From Verrucomicrobiia bacterium (lineage in GTDB: Bacteria; Verrucomicrobiota; Verrucomicrobiia; Verrucomicrobiales; Akkermansiaceae), in the NCBI GenBank assembly GCA_030432565.1, contig JAUIGV010000023.1, positions 18,660-82,659 on the forward strand: a stretch of 64,000 nt of DNA, read 5' to 3'. Positions 50,212 through 59,372 of this stretch are shown here, in pieces. A program made the position numbers and the translations under genes. How positions within the stretch are numbered: position 1 is the first letter of the stretch; each line of letters opens with the position of its first letter. The notes under the pieces are model-generated. The model ran no database searches, was not told the origin of the DNA, and saw only the letters and a program-made list of their open reading frames with translations.

Positions 50212-51807
50212 ATGCCGGGAGGGACAGAGCTTTGGGTTCGCCTCTACCGGCTTCTGGTGGTTGCCGCGATCTCTTGGCTGATCCATGAAAAATCGCAGCA
50301 CCGTGAAGCTCTCAGCGACGGAGATTTCACGCTTCTCTTTCCTGAGGCCGTCCGCATTGAAAACGAGGAAGTCTTCAATCAGGAAGGCCGTTCGCTCGGC
50401 TATTTTCTGACGACTTCACCTCAATGTGATCACCTTAGAGGATACTCCGGCCCCACGAGACTTGCCCTTGCACTTGATAGAACCGGGAGACTGACCGAGG
50501 CCCGGATCATTGCATCCTCCGATACCCCCGATCACGTCCAATCGGTTGTGGACAACACGGGTTTTTGGGAGGCACATCGTGGCCTCAGCCTCGGCTCCCC
50601 GGGCAACCCAAAGATTGATGCCGTCACCGGCTCCACCCTGACCAGCTCCGCAATCTCGAGGAGCATCATCGAACGGCTCGGAGGACTCACCACCTCCCGG
50701 CTCTTCCCAACCGACATCCTTGCCGCCGAGCTCCCCGAAGCAGCTTCCATCGAGGAACACCCCGATTGGCCCGGCGTTTTCCGTATGTACGACAAAGATC
50801 GTAATATCGTAGGACACGCCCTTCGCACGGCCCCCTCCCAGGAATACCTCCACGGATACCAGGGCCCAACCGATGTCCTCATCGTCCTTGATAGGGAAGC
50901 AAAAAAGGTGACCCGGATTCGCTTCCGAAAGAGTTACGATAACGAGGACTACTACGAACGAATTCTCGACGACCCCGATTGGCTTGGCCTATACGATGGA
51001 TTGTTCATCGAAGAAATCCTTGCCATCGACCAGTCAAAAATCGAAGGCGTCAGCGGAGCCACTCACACATCCTGGGCGATCGCCGACAGCGTCGCCAGGC
51101 GTCTCGCCCGATTTGAGTCCGATCGTGAACCCCAATCCCGGAAGATCCCGTGGCGCAACATTGCGCTCGTGGCGTTAACCGGCGGCGCTGCCATCTTTTC
51201 GTTTACCAGCTTACGGGGGAATCCAATGGCCCGGATGGTCTGGCAGGTGATTGTCGTGATCTCCCTTGGGATTATTCTCGGCGATCTTCTTTCCCAAGCC
51301 CTCCTTCTCGGCTGGGCACGTCACGGACTTCCCTTCTCCGACTCCTGGGGCCTCCTATTCCTCGCTGCTGCAGCGCTCCTAACCCCTTGGGCCACAGGAA
51401 ACCAACTCTATTGCCATCAACTCTGCCCCCACGGCTTCCTGCAACAATGGCTTGGAAAGCTCCCCGTAAAGCCGGTTAAAATCCCACCAAAACTCAATAA
51501 ACTCCTCTCGCGATTGCCTGCTCTTCTCCTCGTCATTTTGCTTGCCTCAACCATTGTCGGAGCTTCGTGGAATTTGGCCAACTGGGAGGGGTTTGACGCC
51601 TGGCTCTGGCGCTCGGCGGGAATCGCCACAATCACTATCGCCATCGTTGGTCTTATTGCATCCATCTTCAGCCCTTTGGCCTATTGCAAATTTGGCTGCC
51701 CCACCGGGGCTCTCTTCAAGTTCCTCCGCAAATCTTCCGGGGCAAAACAGTTCAGCCTCCGCGACCTCATCTCGGGGATTCTTTGCCTCGCTGCATTCCT
51801 CGCCTGA
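50212..51807 (+). CDS. Membrane FMN-binding/Fe-S protein, NosR/NapH-like
   Basis: The 531-residue protein has an N-terminal membrane helix and two extracytoplasmic FMN-binding domains, each with a covalent-flavin threonine motif: DAVTGSTLTSSAI (near residue 140) and EGVSGATHTSWAI (near 280). A membrane domain of about six helices follows, with two Cys motifs, LYCHQLCPHG and YCKFGCPTG, as in NosR, NapH and RnfD/NqrB-linked polyferredoxins. It starts 9 bp after the oxidoreductase gene. It probably carries electrons between cytoplasm and periplasm. The usual C-terminal ferredoxin domain of NosR is absent, so the Fe-S set is incomplete. Confidence 0.82.
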   Translation: MPGGTELWVRLYRLLVVAAISWLIHEKSQHREALSDGDFTLLFPEAVRIENEEVFNQEGRSLGYFLTTSPQCDHLRGYSGPTRLALALDRTGRLTEARIIASSDTPDHVQSVVDNTGFWEAHRGLSLGSPGNPKIDAVTGSTLTSSAISRSIIERLGGLTTSRLFPTDILAAELPEAASIEEHPDWPGVFRMYDKDRNIVGHALRTAPSQEYLHGYQGPTDVLIVLDREAKKVTRIRFRKSYDNEDYYERILDDPDWLGLYDGLFIEEILAIDQSKIEGVSGATHTSWAIADSVARRLARFESDREPQSRKIPWRNIALVALTGGAAIFSFTSLRGNPMARMVWQVIVVISLGIILGDLLSQALLLGWARHGLPFSDSWGLLFLAAAALLTPWATGNQLYCHQLCPHGFLQQWLGKLPVKPVKIPPKLNKLLSRLPALLLVILLASTIVGASWNLANWEGFDAWLWRSAGIATITIAIVGLIASIFSPLAYCKFGCPTGALFKFLRKSSGAKQFSLRDLISGILCLAAFLA

Positions 51808-51810
51808 CCA

Positions 51811-52587
51811 ATGTCCAAAAATCTCTATGATGATCTCGATCTTCTTTATCGCGGGATCTGGGGCCGCTCTCTTCACCATGGAGCCTGGATGACAGGGCAC
51901 GAGTCGATTGAAGAAGCTCGCGAAAATCTGATCAAGCTCGCCCTGGGACAATTGGATCCGACGGGAACGATCGCCGACATCGGATGTGGCTACGGAATCC
52001 TCGCCCACAGACTCGTGGATCAATTCAGCTGCGAGGTCATCGCCAACACCAACTCAGAGAGGCAGGCCGCACAGATTTCGCCGGGTCCCGGCTTGGAAGT
52101 TCTTCAAGGTGATTGGCTTCAACAAAAACTCCAACAGGAATCTCTTGAGGGGGTTATTGCCATCGAGAGCCTTTCCCACTTCGCTTCATTCGAGGAGTTT
52201 CTCAAGCACACTCTCCCCGCGCTCAAGCCGGGTGGACGGATTGCGATCTGCGATTGGTTTTCCGAAACCGGTTCCCGCCTCTTTCTGCGTCAACTGGCAG
52301 CGACCGGCAACCTCCCTCCATGGCGCTCCATCTTGTCACTTTCCGCAAAAGCCAGGGCGCTAAATCTACAAGTGCTCCATTCACAAAATCTTTCAAGAGA
52401 GGTCGCTCCGACCTGGTCCGCCCTTCTTTTGAGATCGATTCTGCTTCCATTTCGGAGACCGGGGCTGCTGTTCGCCCTGATGAAAAAAATCATTACCAGA
52501 CCTTCCCTTCTCCTCGCATTTCCATTCATTCGACTGGCCTATGAGACCGGCGATCTCGAATATCATGTCATCTGTTTTGAAAAGTAG
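51811..52587 (+). CDS. SAM-dependent methyltransferase, tocopherol-methyltransferase-like
   Basis: The 258-residue enzyme begins LYDDLDLLYRGIWGRSLHHGAWMTGHESIEEARENLI, the entry pattern of gamma-tocopherol/sarcosine-type small-molecule methyltransferases, and has a SAM motif IADIGCGYGILAHRLVDQF near residue 50. VIAIESLSHFASFEEFLKHTLPALKPGGRIAICDWFSE is the expected motif-post-I region. It starts 3 bp after the FMN/Fe-S gene, so it is translationally linked to a redox membrane protein. A lipid or quinone-like substrate is possible but unproven. Confidence 0.82.
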   Translation: MSKNLYDDLDLLYRGIWGRSLHHGAWMTGHESIEEARENLIKLALGQLDPTGTIADIGCGYGILAHRLVDQFSCEVIANTNSERQAAQISPGPGLEVLQGDWLQQKLQQESLEGVIAIESLSHFASFEEFLKHTLPALKPGGRIAICDWFSETGSRLFLRQLAATGNLPPWRSILSLSAKARALNLQVLHSQNLSREVAPTWSALLLRSILLPFRRPGLLFALMKKIITRPSLLLAFPFIRLAYETGDLEYHVICFEK

Positions 52588-52641
52588 TTTGTTCTTTGCT
52601 CTCGCGATTTGATTCGTGATCCCGTATCCTCGCCGCAGGCC

Positions 52642-53250
52642 ATGAAGAAAGCACGTTTCCCCCGCTCCATTATCCTCGTGGTCGCTCTCTATCTTGTCGC
52701 GGCCATCAGCGCAGCTGTTACCCAGCAGAATTGGGAATTCCTCAAGGTCTACATCCCTTTCTTCATCATTATTGCCGGAGTTGTTGCCCTGATGCACGCG
52801 CGGGTCAACTTCTCAACCTTCCTTCTTTGGTGCCTCACTCTCTGGGGAGCCATGCACCTTGCCGGCGGACTGGTCCGCCTTCCCGATGGCTGGGCATATA
52901 ACGGCGAGCACCAGGTTCTCTACTCATGGTGGGTTGCCGGACAGTGGCTCAAGTATGATCACGTTGTTCATACCTTTGGCTTTGGAACCTGCACCTGGCT
53001 CACCTGGGAAGCACTTCGAGCAAGTGTCCAACAGAGACTGGGAAGAAAGCTCTTCCCTTCCATGGGCATGATCGCCCTTTGCGTCTTCACAGGAATGGGC
53101 CTTGGGGCTTTAAACGAAATCATAGAATTCGTAGCCGTTCTCATGATCCCTGAGACGAACGTAGGGGGGTACATCAATACCGGCTGGGACCTTGTTGCAA
53201 ATCTCGTCGGCTGCCTCTTTGCCGGCATCCTCATTCTATTCCGCGGCTAG
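52642..53250 (+). CDS. DUF2238 (YjdF-like) inner membrane protein
   Basis: The start at 52642 (MKKARFPRSIILVVALYLVAAI) is preferred over the track start 33 bp earlier. The 202-residue protein has six or so membrane helices and the DUF2238 blocks LWGAMHLAGGLVRLPDGW, YDHVVHTFGFGTCTWLTWEAL and LGALNEIIEFVAVL...GYINTGWDLVANLVGCLF. Conserved His, Asp and Glu in these helices suggest a buried active or metal site, but the function is unknown. It follows the methyltransferase by 54 bp and is probably the last gene of that series. Confidence 0.8.
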   Translation: MKKARFPRSIILVVALYLVAAISAAVTQQNWEFLKVYIPFFIIIAGVVALMHARVNFSTFLLWCLTLWGAMHLAGGLVRLPDGWAYNGEHQVLYSWWVAGQWLKYDHVVHTFGFGTCTWLTWEALRASVQQRLGRKLFPSMGMIALCVFTGMGLGALNEIIEFVAVLMIPETNVGGYINTGWDLVANLVGCLFAGILILFRG

Positions 53251-53266
53251 GAATTTTTCCGTTGAG

Positions 53267-54232
53267 ATGACTCTTGAGGTGTCAAAAGGAGACGGCCAAC
53301 GGCTTGACGCGTTTTTAGCTTCGGAGCTGCCCAACCTGTCCCGTTCACGCATTCAAAGCTTAATCAAGGAGGGCCACATTCTCCTCAACGAAACCGAAGT
53401 CAAAGCACGTGCCTCGCTTAAATCGGGCGATGTCATTTCAATTGAAATCCCGGAAGAAAGGCCAGCAGCCCCACAACCCCAGGACATTCCTCTCTCGGTT
53501 CTTTACGAAGACGACGACATCATCGTCATCAACAAGGCCGCCGGAATGGTGGTCCACCCTGCTGCCGGCAACGAAGACGGAACCCTCGTGAACGCGCTAC
53601 TTCATCATTGCTCGGGCCAGCTTGCCCCGGAAGGTGGTGAGAGCCGGCCAGGGATCGTTCACCGCCTCGACAAGGACACTTCGGGATGCCTCGTTGCCGC
53701 TAAAACCAACTCCGCGCTCAAGCACTTGGTCCACCAGTTTTCCGAGCGCCAAACCTCCAAGCTCTACCTTTGCATTGCACAATCGCCTCCGAAGGAAGCC
53801 CATCAAACTGTTTTCAACAACATCGCGCGGCATCCCGTTCATCGGCAGAGGATGGACGTCTGTAATCCCGGAGCTGGAAAGCCCGCCATTACCGACTTAC
53901 ACCTGCTCCACACCGCGACCGATGGGACCTCACTTGTTCTATGTGCATTGCATACCGGGCGCACCCATCAAATCCGGGTCCACAACCGCTTTCTTGGCCA
54001 TCCCCTGCTTGGCGATCCGATCTATAGCAAACCCGCCCGCCAGGTATTCAAGGCATCCCGCCTCATGCTCCACGCATGGCGCCTGGGAGTGACCCACCCA
54101 AAATCCGGCGAATGGATTCAGAACGAAGCCCCCATCCCGGAAGAATTTGGGCCTTGGTGCGATGAAGTGACAGAGCGCCTTGACCAAATTCGTTTGATTA
54201 AAGACAGTCGGGAGTTTGACGCGCTCTGGTAA
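53267..54232 (+). CDS. RluA/RluD-family 23S rRNA pseudouridine synthase
   Basis: The ATG at 53267 gives 321 residues with an N-terminal S4 RNA-binding domain (QRLDAFLASELPNLSRSRIQSLIKEGHILLNE) and a catalytic domain. The catalytic Asp is in PGIVHRLDKDTSGCLV, with LYEDDDIIVINKAAGMVVHPA before it and HTGRTHQIRVHNRFLGHPLLGDPIY after. This matches RluD (helix 69 of 23S rRNA), though RluC-type members look similar. The track start at 53192 would overlap the preceding gene. Confidence 0.88.
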   Translation: MTLEVSKGDGQRLDAFLASELPNLSRSRIQSLIKEGHILLNETEVKARASLKSGDVISIEIPEERPAAPQPQDIPLSVLYEDDDIIVINKAAGMVVHPAAGNEDGTLVNALLHHCSGQLAPEGGESRPGIVHRLDKDTSGCLVAAKTNSALKHLVHQFSERQTSKLYLCIAQSPPKEAHQTVFNNIARHPVHRQRMDVCNPGAGKPAITDLHLLHTATDGTSLVLCALHTGRTHQIRVHNRFLGHPLLGDPIYSKPARQVFKASRLMLHAWRLGVTHPKSGEWIQNEAPIPEEFGPWCDEVTERLDQIRLIKDSREFDALW

Positions 54233-54277
54233 ACCTCCCGCTCGACTCACACTTCTGAAAGTTGTTCCTCATCATTC

Positions 54278-54892
54278 ATGACCTCTGGACTGAAACGTCG
54301 CTATCTGCGGATTGTTCGGAAAGCCTACCGCTTTCTGCGAAGTCCGGGCATGCGGCGACGAGTCTGGCTCCAGAAAACGATTTCGCCCATGTTCGAGAGA
54401 AGCCTCTGGCATCCGTGCCGCGATTCCGTGGCAAGCGGCCTCGCGGTTGGTCTCTTTGTCTCCATGCTTCCGATCCCCGGACAAATGCTTTTAGCCGGAA
54501 TTTGGGCCGTGCCTTTTCGTGCAAATATTCCGATCGCCTTGGCCGCATGCTGGGTCACCAATCCCATCACCCAGATTCCCATCGTTCTCTTTCAGGAGAA
54601 ATTCGGAGACTTCCTCAGAGAATCTCTGCACATTCCTATCCATCCCCTCCTTCAAAAAATTCAGATTCCATTGGGGCTTTTCCCGGGAATGGAAGGGGAA
54701 TCTCTGAATGGTGGCAGCTTCATCCTGGGATTTCTCTCCCTCGGCTTCCTCCTTTTTATTCTCGCCTATCCAATGGTCTATCTCCTCTCGGCTTTAATGC
54801 CCAAACTTCTCCCCAAGACCCGCTACCAAAGAGCCAAGGCCAAAGTCATCGCCCGCCAGCGCAAGGAGCAACGCCGCCCCGAAAGCAACTAA
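54278..54892 (+). CDS. DUF2062 membrane protein
   Basis: The 204-residue protein has a basic N terminus (KRRYLRIVRKAYRFLRS) and the DUF2062 core CRDSVASGLAVGLFVSMLPIPGQMLLAGIWAVPFRANIPIALAACWVTNPITQIP, with two or three membrane helices and a basic tail. The family is widespread and of unknown biochemical role; some relatives accompany lipopolysaccharide or glycosyl transfer genes. Its stop overlaps that of the convergent lspA gene by four bases. Confidence 0.83.
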   Translation: MTSGLKRRYLRIVRKAYRFLRSPGMRRRVWLQKTISPMFERSLWHPCRDSVASGLAVGLFVSMLPIPGQMLLAGIWAVPFRANIPIALAACWVTNPITQIPIVLFQEKFGDFLRESLHIPIHPLLQKIQIPLGLFPGMEGESLNGGSFILGFLSLGFLLFILAYPMVYLLSALMPKLLPKTRYQRAKAKVIARQRKEQRRPESN

Positions 54893-55500
54893 CCTTCGGA
54901 CAACTCATCGTTCTTAATTTTCGACTCTTCCGGGCGAAAGGCGGAGAGAAAGAGCAAGACAGCCGCGACCGAAATGCAGGAATCGGCAACATTGAAGGTC
55001 GGAAAGAAGCCCTGGCTCCTCGGGTCAATTTTTTCGTAGCCGGGTAACTTCACACGGATAAAATCAACGACATATCCTTTGGATAGGCGCGTTACAAAAG
55101 ATTTCTCTTCGTGCTGCTCCAGCCAAAAGCCCTGTAGCAAACGGTCGGTCAAATTTCCAAGAACGCCCGCCACCAAAAGAGCGGCCGCAAGTCGGGCAGG
55201 CAGATTTGCAAAGGCTCCTTTCCTCCAAAAAACGGTGATGAGCACTAATGCTAGGATGAGAACCAGGAGGAAGACGAAGGGAGCCCAGGTGGTCCCGTTG
55301 CCCAATCCAAAGGCCACCCCCTGGTTATGGATGCGCCACCACCAGAGAAAGCCATCAATGACTTCAACCGGAGCATCAGGAGTATGAAAGTCAGTCGAGA
55401 TTGGCTCGCGAAAGCGAAACACCACCCACCATTTCGTAATTTGATCCAGCAGGAAAAGCGGAAGGCTGAGAACAAGGAATATAATCGGAAGGCGCTTCAT
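54889..55500 (-). CDS. lspA: Lipoprotein signal peptidase (signal peptidase II)
   Basis: The 203-residue inner-membrane aspartyl protease has four helices (LVLSLPLFLLDQITKWWVV...FVFLLVLILALVLITVFW). The two catalytic Asp residues are in GVLGNLTDRLLQG and FNVADSCI, with GYVVDFI between. It cleaves lipidated prolipoproteins; several lipoproteins are encoded in this window. It contains extra loops and is longer than the usual 160 residues. It follows truB by 36 bp on the minus strand. Confidence 0.93.
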   Translation of the reverse strand: MKRLPIIFLVLSLPLFLLDQITKWWVVFRFREPISTDFHTPDAPVEVIDGFLWWWRIHNQGVAFGLGNGTTWAPFVFLLVLILALVLITVFWRKGAFANLPARLAAALLVAGVLGNLTDRLLQGFWLEQHEEKSFVTRLSKGYVVDFIRVKLPGYEKIDPRSQGFFPTFNVADSCISVAAVLLFLSAFRPEESKIKNDELSEG

Positions 55501-55536
55501 GATCTTCTTGGGCTGCTATCAGAAACTCGCATGCGA

Positions 55537-56262
55537 TTAAGCGCCGCGCATCAAGGAAATTTCAGCCAAACTGATAAAGGAATTGACCAGATCCTCCCTG
55601 CTTGCCTCTTTCAAGACAGCCACCGGGACAGCCCGCTCCAAGGTGAATTTGCCGGAACGGGTTCGTCTGAGCGAACTCAAATGCGCTCCGCACCCCAGAT
55701 CCTGCCCGATGTCATGGGCGTAGGTCCGGACATAGAACCCTTTCGAACAATCGACCGCGAAACCAACCTCGGGAAGATCAACCTTGGTAATTTGATAGCC
55801 CTTGACATAGACCGCACGCGGCTTCCGCTCGACCACTTGCCCCTTTCGCGCCAATTTGTAGAGCGGAACACCATCTTTTTTGATCGCCGAAACCATCGGC
55901 GGGATCTGCTCAAAGTCACCCGTGTATTTATCGAAAGCGGCAGCGAGTTGTTCAACCGTAAAATCAGGGACTGCTTTCTCCTCCTCAATCTCTCCTTCCT
56001 TGTCCTGCGTCGAGGTCGTGGCCCCAAGTGTCAGAGTTCCCGTGTATGTTTTATCCTCACTCATCAAAAGGTCTTGAATCTTTGTCGCACGATTGATCAC
56101 CAACATCAGCAGACCGGTGGCCATCGGATCAAGCGTTCCGCAGTGACCGATCTTTTTCATATTGAGCTGTCGACGGGCGATCGCCACCACATCGTGGGAA
56201 GTCATTCCGGGAGCCTTGTCGATCAAGAGCACGCCGCTTGGCAGGTCATTGGGATTTTGCAT
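55537..56262 (-). CDS. truB: tRNA pseudouridine-55 synthase
   Basis: The start at 56262 (MQNPNDLPSGVLLIDKAPGMTSHDVV) gives 241 residues; the longer track ORF reads back into nrnA. The catalytic Asp is in KIGHCGTLDPMATGLLMLV near residue 45. PPMVSAIKKDGVPLYKLARKG and FYVRTYAHDIGQDLGCGAHLSSLRRTRSG are further TruB blocks. It forms the universal Psi55 of tRNA. It lies 11 bp after nrnA, the usual order. Confidence 0.94.
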   Translation of the reverse strand: MQNPNDLPSGVLLIDKAPGMTSHDVVAIARRQLNMKKIGHCGTLDPMATGLLMLVINRATKIQDLLMSEDKTYTGTLTLGATTSTQDKEGEIEEEKAVPDFTVEQLAAAFDKYTGDFEQIPPMVSAIKKDGVPLYKLARKGQVVERKPRAVYVKGYQITKVDLPEVGFAVDCSKGFYVRTYAHDIGQDLGCGAHLSSLRRTRSGKFTLERAVPVAVLKEASREDLVNSFISLAEISLMRGA

Positions 56263-56273
56263 TAAATCAGTCA

Positions 56274-57272
56274 CTAAGAGATTCCGGCACGCTTTACCGA
56301 TTCGCGGATTACCGCCAAGACTTTCTCCCTGGCCTCCTCCAAAGGTCCCGGCATCCGAATTCCGGCCGCAAGCGCATGTCCACCACCACCGAAAACTCCG
56401 CAAATTTCGCTGGCATTCACACGGGCATCTTTTGAGCGCATCGAAACGCGCACCTTCCCCCCATCGAGGTCCTCAAAGAAAACCGCAACCACAACCCCTT
56501 GCACGGAACGGATAAAATCGATCAACCCCTCGGAATCATCGTCCACCAATTCCAATTCATTTTTAGTGGCCATCGGGAGATCCCACCAGACAAGAAGGCC
56601 GTCATCACTCCGATCGAGAGTGTTTAAGAGAGCCCTCATCAACTCGACCCTGCGATAAGGTTGATTGTCGTAGATCAGTTGATTAATTTCCCCAACATTC
56701 AATCCCCGCCCCACCAAATCAGCCGCCATTTCGTATGTTCGTTGAGTCGTGCCGGGATACTGAAATGATCCGGTATCGGTGGAGACCGCCACATAGATTG
56801 AGTCCCGGGAAATCCTGGAAACCGGAAGACCCAAGGAGATCAGGAGTTCGTAGATGATCTGTCCGGTTGCCGGACTATTCGGATCGACATAACTCAAATC
56901 TCCATAGCCGGGATTCGAAATATGGTGATCGATGTTTATCAAAAGCTTCGCGTTCTTGATCGCCTCGAGGCTCCCTTCGCCAATCCGCACATGTGCAGCG
57001 GTATCCAGGATAATGGCGACCTCAACATCCAGAACACCAACCTCTCCGGAAATCTCCACTTTCTCCGACCCCGGCAGAAATTCCAAACTCTTCGGACATC
57101 CGTCGTTATTCAGATAACGAACCGATTTCCCGAGTTGCTCCAAGGCATGCCCGAGCGCCAAAACCGATCCGATGGCATCCCCGTCCGGACGCACATGACT
57201 CACCACCGCGAACGAATTGTGATCTTCGATGGCTTTTCCGATCTCGGAAAATGTGGCGTTGTCTGGCATCAT
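56274..57272 (-). CDS. nrnA: NrnA-type DHH oligoribonuclease / 3'-phosphoadenosine-5'-phosphate phosphatase
   Basis: The 332-residue protein has the DHH phosphoesterase motifs SHVRPDGDAIGSVLALGHAL, ILDTAAHVR, NIDHHISNPGYGD and the DHHA1 block VFGGGGHALAAGIRM. NrnA removes short RNA fragments and hydrolyses pAp. The nrnA-truB-lspA order on the minus strand lacks the infB and rbfA genes that often precede it. Confidence 0.92.
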   Translation of the reverse strand: MMPDNATFSEIGKAIEDHNSFAVVSHVRPDGDAIGSVLALGHALEQLGKSVRYLNNDGCPKSLEFLPGSEKVEISGEVGVLDVEVAIILDTAAHVRIGEGSLEAIKNAKLLINIDHHISNPGYGDLSYVDPNSPATGQIIYELLISLGLPVSRISRDSIYVAVSTDTGSFQYPGTTQRTYEMAADLVGRGLNVGEINQLIYDNQPYRRVELMRALLNTLDRSDDGLLVWWDLPMATKNELELVDDDSEGLIDFIRSVQGVVVAVFFEDLDGGKVRVSMRSKDARVNASEICGVFGGGGHALAAGIRMPGPLEEAREKVLAVIRESVKRAGIS

Positions 57273-57344
57273 TGCGGGCGCGCAGGTTTCCCCACATCGC
57301 CCTTTGGATCAAGTATTGATCGAAAGAATCGGCGCCCGGAGGAC

Positions 57345-58097
57345 TTACTTCCTTTTCTTGGAAAAGAGCCACTTCCAAACCTCGGGATTACGATAAGTGG
57401 CCGACCATGAATCGTGTCCCACGCCGGGATACTCCTTAAATTTCACCTCGGCTCCCGCATCCTTCAAGGCGTCCACCATGACGGCAGATGCTCTCAGCGG
57501 AACAACCCGATCGGCAGCCCCGTGAAAAACCCAAAACGGCACATCTTTCATGGCCTTGGCTGTCGATGGATCACCACCACCACAGACGGGCATCGCCGCC
57601 GCGAAGAAGTCGGGCCGACGGGCCACTGCTCCGAATGATCCAAACCCGCCCATCGAGAGTCCGGTCACATAAATCCGCTTGGGGTCAACCTTGTGAGCCT
57701 TCGCCAATTGATCCACGACTTCAAACACCATCGTCATCATTGCAGAAGGCTTATCCGCCAAACTACCTCCTTTTGGGGAGCGAAAATCGCCCTTGAGATC
57801 CGCCCACCAAACGCCACGATTGCACTGCGGCGCAACAACCACCGCACTTTGATCATTGGATTTCAGCCATGTCAGCAGATCGGGAATCCCATGCGTAAGC
57901 TGCGATTTGTTGTCATCGCCTCTTTCGCCCGCACCATGCAGAAACAGAATCAAGGCAGGCTGCTCTGCTTTTCCGATTTTTGCCCATCGATACGGGAGTG
58001 ACTTTTCGCCCTTTTTGTGAATTTCCGCTTTCATCTCATCAACAGGACCAGCCCAAGCCAAACAGGCGGATGCCGCCACTAATAGGAATACCTTCAT
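57345..58097 (-). CDS. Secreted alpha/beta hydrolase (esterase/lipase-like)
   Basis: The ATG at 58097 begins a signal peptide (MKVFLLVAASACLAWA); the track start adds 13 residues. The 250-residue enzyme has the oxyanion segment LILFLHGAGERGDD, the nucleophile in VTGLSMGGFGSFG near residue 130, Asp in FHGAADRVVPLRAS and His in PGVGHDSWSATYRNPEVWKWL. This order is typical of the polyhydroxybutyrate-depolymerase/CE1-like esterases frequent in PVC bacteria, which act on acylated polysaccharides or other esters. Substrate unknown. Confidence 0.87.
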   Translation of the reverse strand: MKVFLLVAASACLAWAGPVDEMKAEIHKKGEKSLPYRWAKIGKAEQPALILFLHGAGERGDDNKSQLTHGIPDLLTWLKSNDQSAVVVAPQCNRGVWWADLKGDFRSPKGGSLADKPSAMMTMVFEVVDQLAKAHKVDPKRIYVTGLSMGGFGSFGAVARRPDFFAAAMPVCGGGDPSTAKAMKDVPFWVFHGAADRVVPLRASAVMVDALKDAGAEVKFKEYPGVGHDSWSATYRNPEVWKWLFSKKRK

Positions 58098-58219
58098 TTC
58101 GATGGTCAACCTAAACATAACAAATCCAGCTGACAAGCAGGCAGGTGAACCCTTAGAAACAAGAGTTTCGCCGTTTAATTATAATCGATTGGGTTCCCTT
58201 TCTGCGTTAGGGTTGTTCG

Positions 58220-59098
58220 GTGAAGAAGCTCTGGGATCCTGTTGTTCAATCAGCTGAAGACCTTCAAAAAACCGCCGGTCGACTACTCGATGGCGGAATG
58301 AAGTTCTTCCGCTCCAAGCTCGGAACACTTCCTCTTTTGTCCTCCGGAACTGCCTTCGTAGGTGGCGTCCGTGACGAGACCCACTACTTCCTCGTGCCGA
58401 CTTTCCAGGAAGAAGGCAACTACGCCCTCTACCGCATCCGTTCGCTTCCAAACGGCGTGGGGCCGGAAAATGATCTCCCGAAAGCCCGCATTTTTCAGTT
58501 GCCGGCCAGCGGAACCGAAAACCACCTCATAAACCTGCTGACCCACGAACTTACGGACGAGCAGCTCAAGAGGATCGATCCCGATTCACCTCTTGCAGAC
58601 CGCCTCGAAACAATCGCTGATGAGATTGATTATCAGAGCAACCTCGTTTCCGGCGGACTGGTCATTATCGGCGGAGCGATCGCAATTGCCAATCCGCTGC
58701 TTGGAGTGGGCATCGCAGCGAACAGCTTGCTTCCCGGTTTGGGGGCAAAATTGACGACCCACGGAGTGAAACATGCCTCGGACTGGCTCAGGGAACGGCG
58801 CAAAAAAGCGGCGAAAACAAAAGCTCAAACCGCCGCGCGGAAGGAAGCCAACGCCGGAACGCCCGAGATCCGTCAACACCCTCTCCTCTCCATCCTTGAG
58901 AAAACGATTCACGACCGTAATGGAGACGTTGATCCCATGATGGAATCCCGGAATCTATGGGACGACCCCACGCAGTTGAACAATCTGAGGCTTGGAATTC
59001 AGGCTATCGGAGTTGTGCACGAAAACCGAAAGGCGCTCTCGCCCGCCCTCGACAACTGGATGAAACACCTCGAAGAAATCGACTTCGCCTTGAAGTAA
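58220..59098 (+). CDS. Hypothetical protein
   Basis: The 292-residue product starts at GTG (58220). The N-terminal half is soluble, with LLSSGTAFVGGVRDETHYFLVP. A glycine-rich hydrophobic stretch (GGLVIIGGAIAIANPLLGVGIAANSLLPGL) in the middle could cross or lie in the membrane, and a basic, Lys/Ala-rich helix follows (RERRKKAAKTKAQTAARKEAN). I do not recognise a domain. It is convergent with recA and divergent from the hydrolase gene, so it is probably a single-gene unit. Confidence 0.65.
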   Translation: MKKLWDPVVQSAEDLQKTAGRLLDGGMKFFRSKLGTLPLLSSGTAFVGGVRDETHYFLVPTFQEEGNYALYRIRSLPNGVGPENDLPKARIFQLPASGTENHLINLLTHELTDEQLKRIDPDSPLADRLETIADEIDYQSNLVSGGLVIIGGAIAIANPLLGVGIAANSLLPGLGAKLTTHGVKHASDWLRERRKKAAKTKAQTAARKEANAGTPEIRQHPLLSILEKTIHDRNGDVDPMMESRNLWDDPTQLNNLRLGIQAIGVVHENRKALSPALDNWMKHLEEIDFALK

Positions 59099-59302
59099 TA
59101 CCAGATGTCGTTTGAAAGCCGGCAGCGTTTTCAGTTTGACCATTTTGAATCTGCCTGCGCTCCGCAGAGGTTGGCGATTCGGGCACTTTTCCCGGCGGGT
59201 TCATTGTCAGCAAGTCGAGATGGAAGCATCACAACCGACTTTTGTCTGGGCGCTGGAACACGATTCCTCCGGCCATTCGACCGGTTTCAATTGCTTATTG
59301 GT

Positions 59303-59339
59303 AAAAAAAATCCCGCGGGCCGGAGGCGACTCGCAGGAT
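59303..59339 (-). terminator. Rho-independent terminator of recA
   Basis: On the minus strand ATCCTGCG pairs with CGCGGGAT (one G-T pair) and is followed by eight T residues, 33 bp beyond the recA stop. Confidence 0.8.
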
Positions 59340-59372
59340 CTTAAAAGTGAAACCGTGGAGTTTCGAGGATTG

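Noticed and set aside
54262-55047. 261-residue plus-strand ORF
   Set aside because: It overlaps DUF2062 in another frame and lspA on the opposite strand. Its composition is arbitrary, with no domain.
55327-56265. 312-residue plus-strand ORF
   Set aside because: Antisense to lspA and truB, both clearly recognised.
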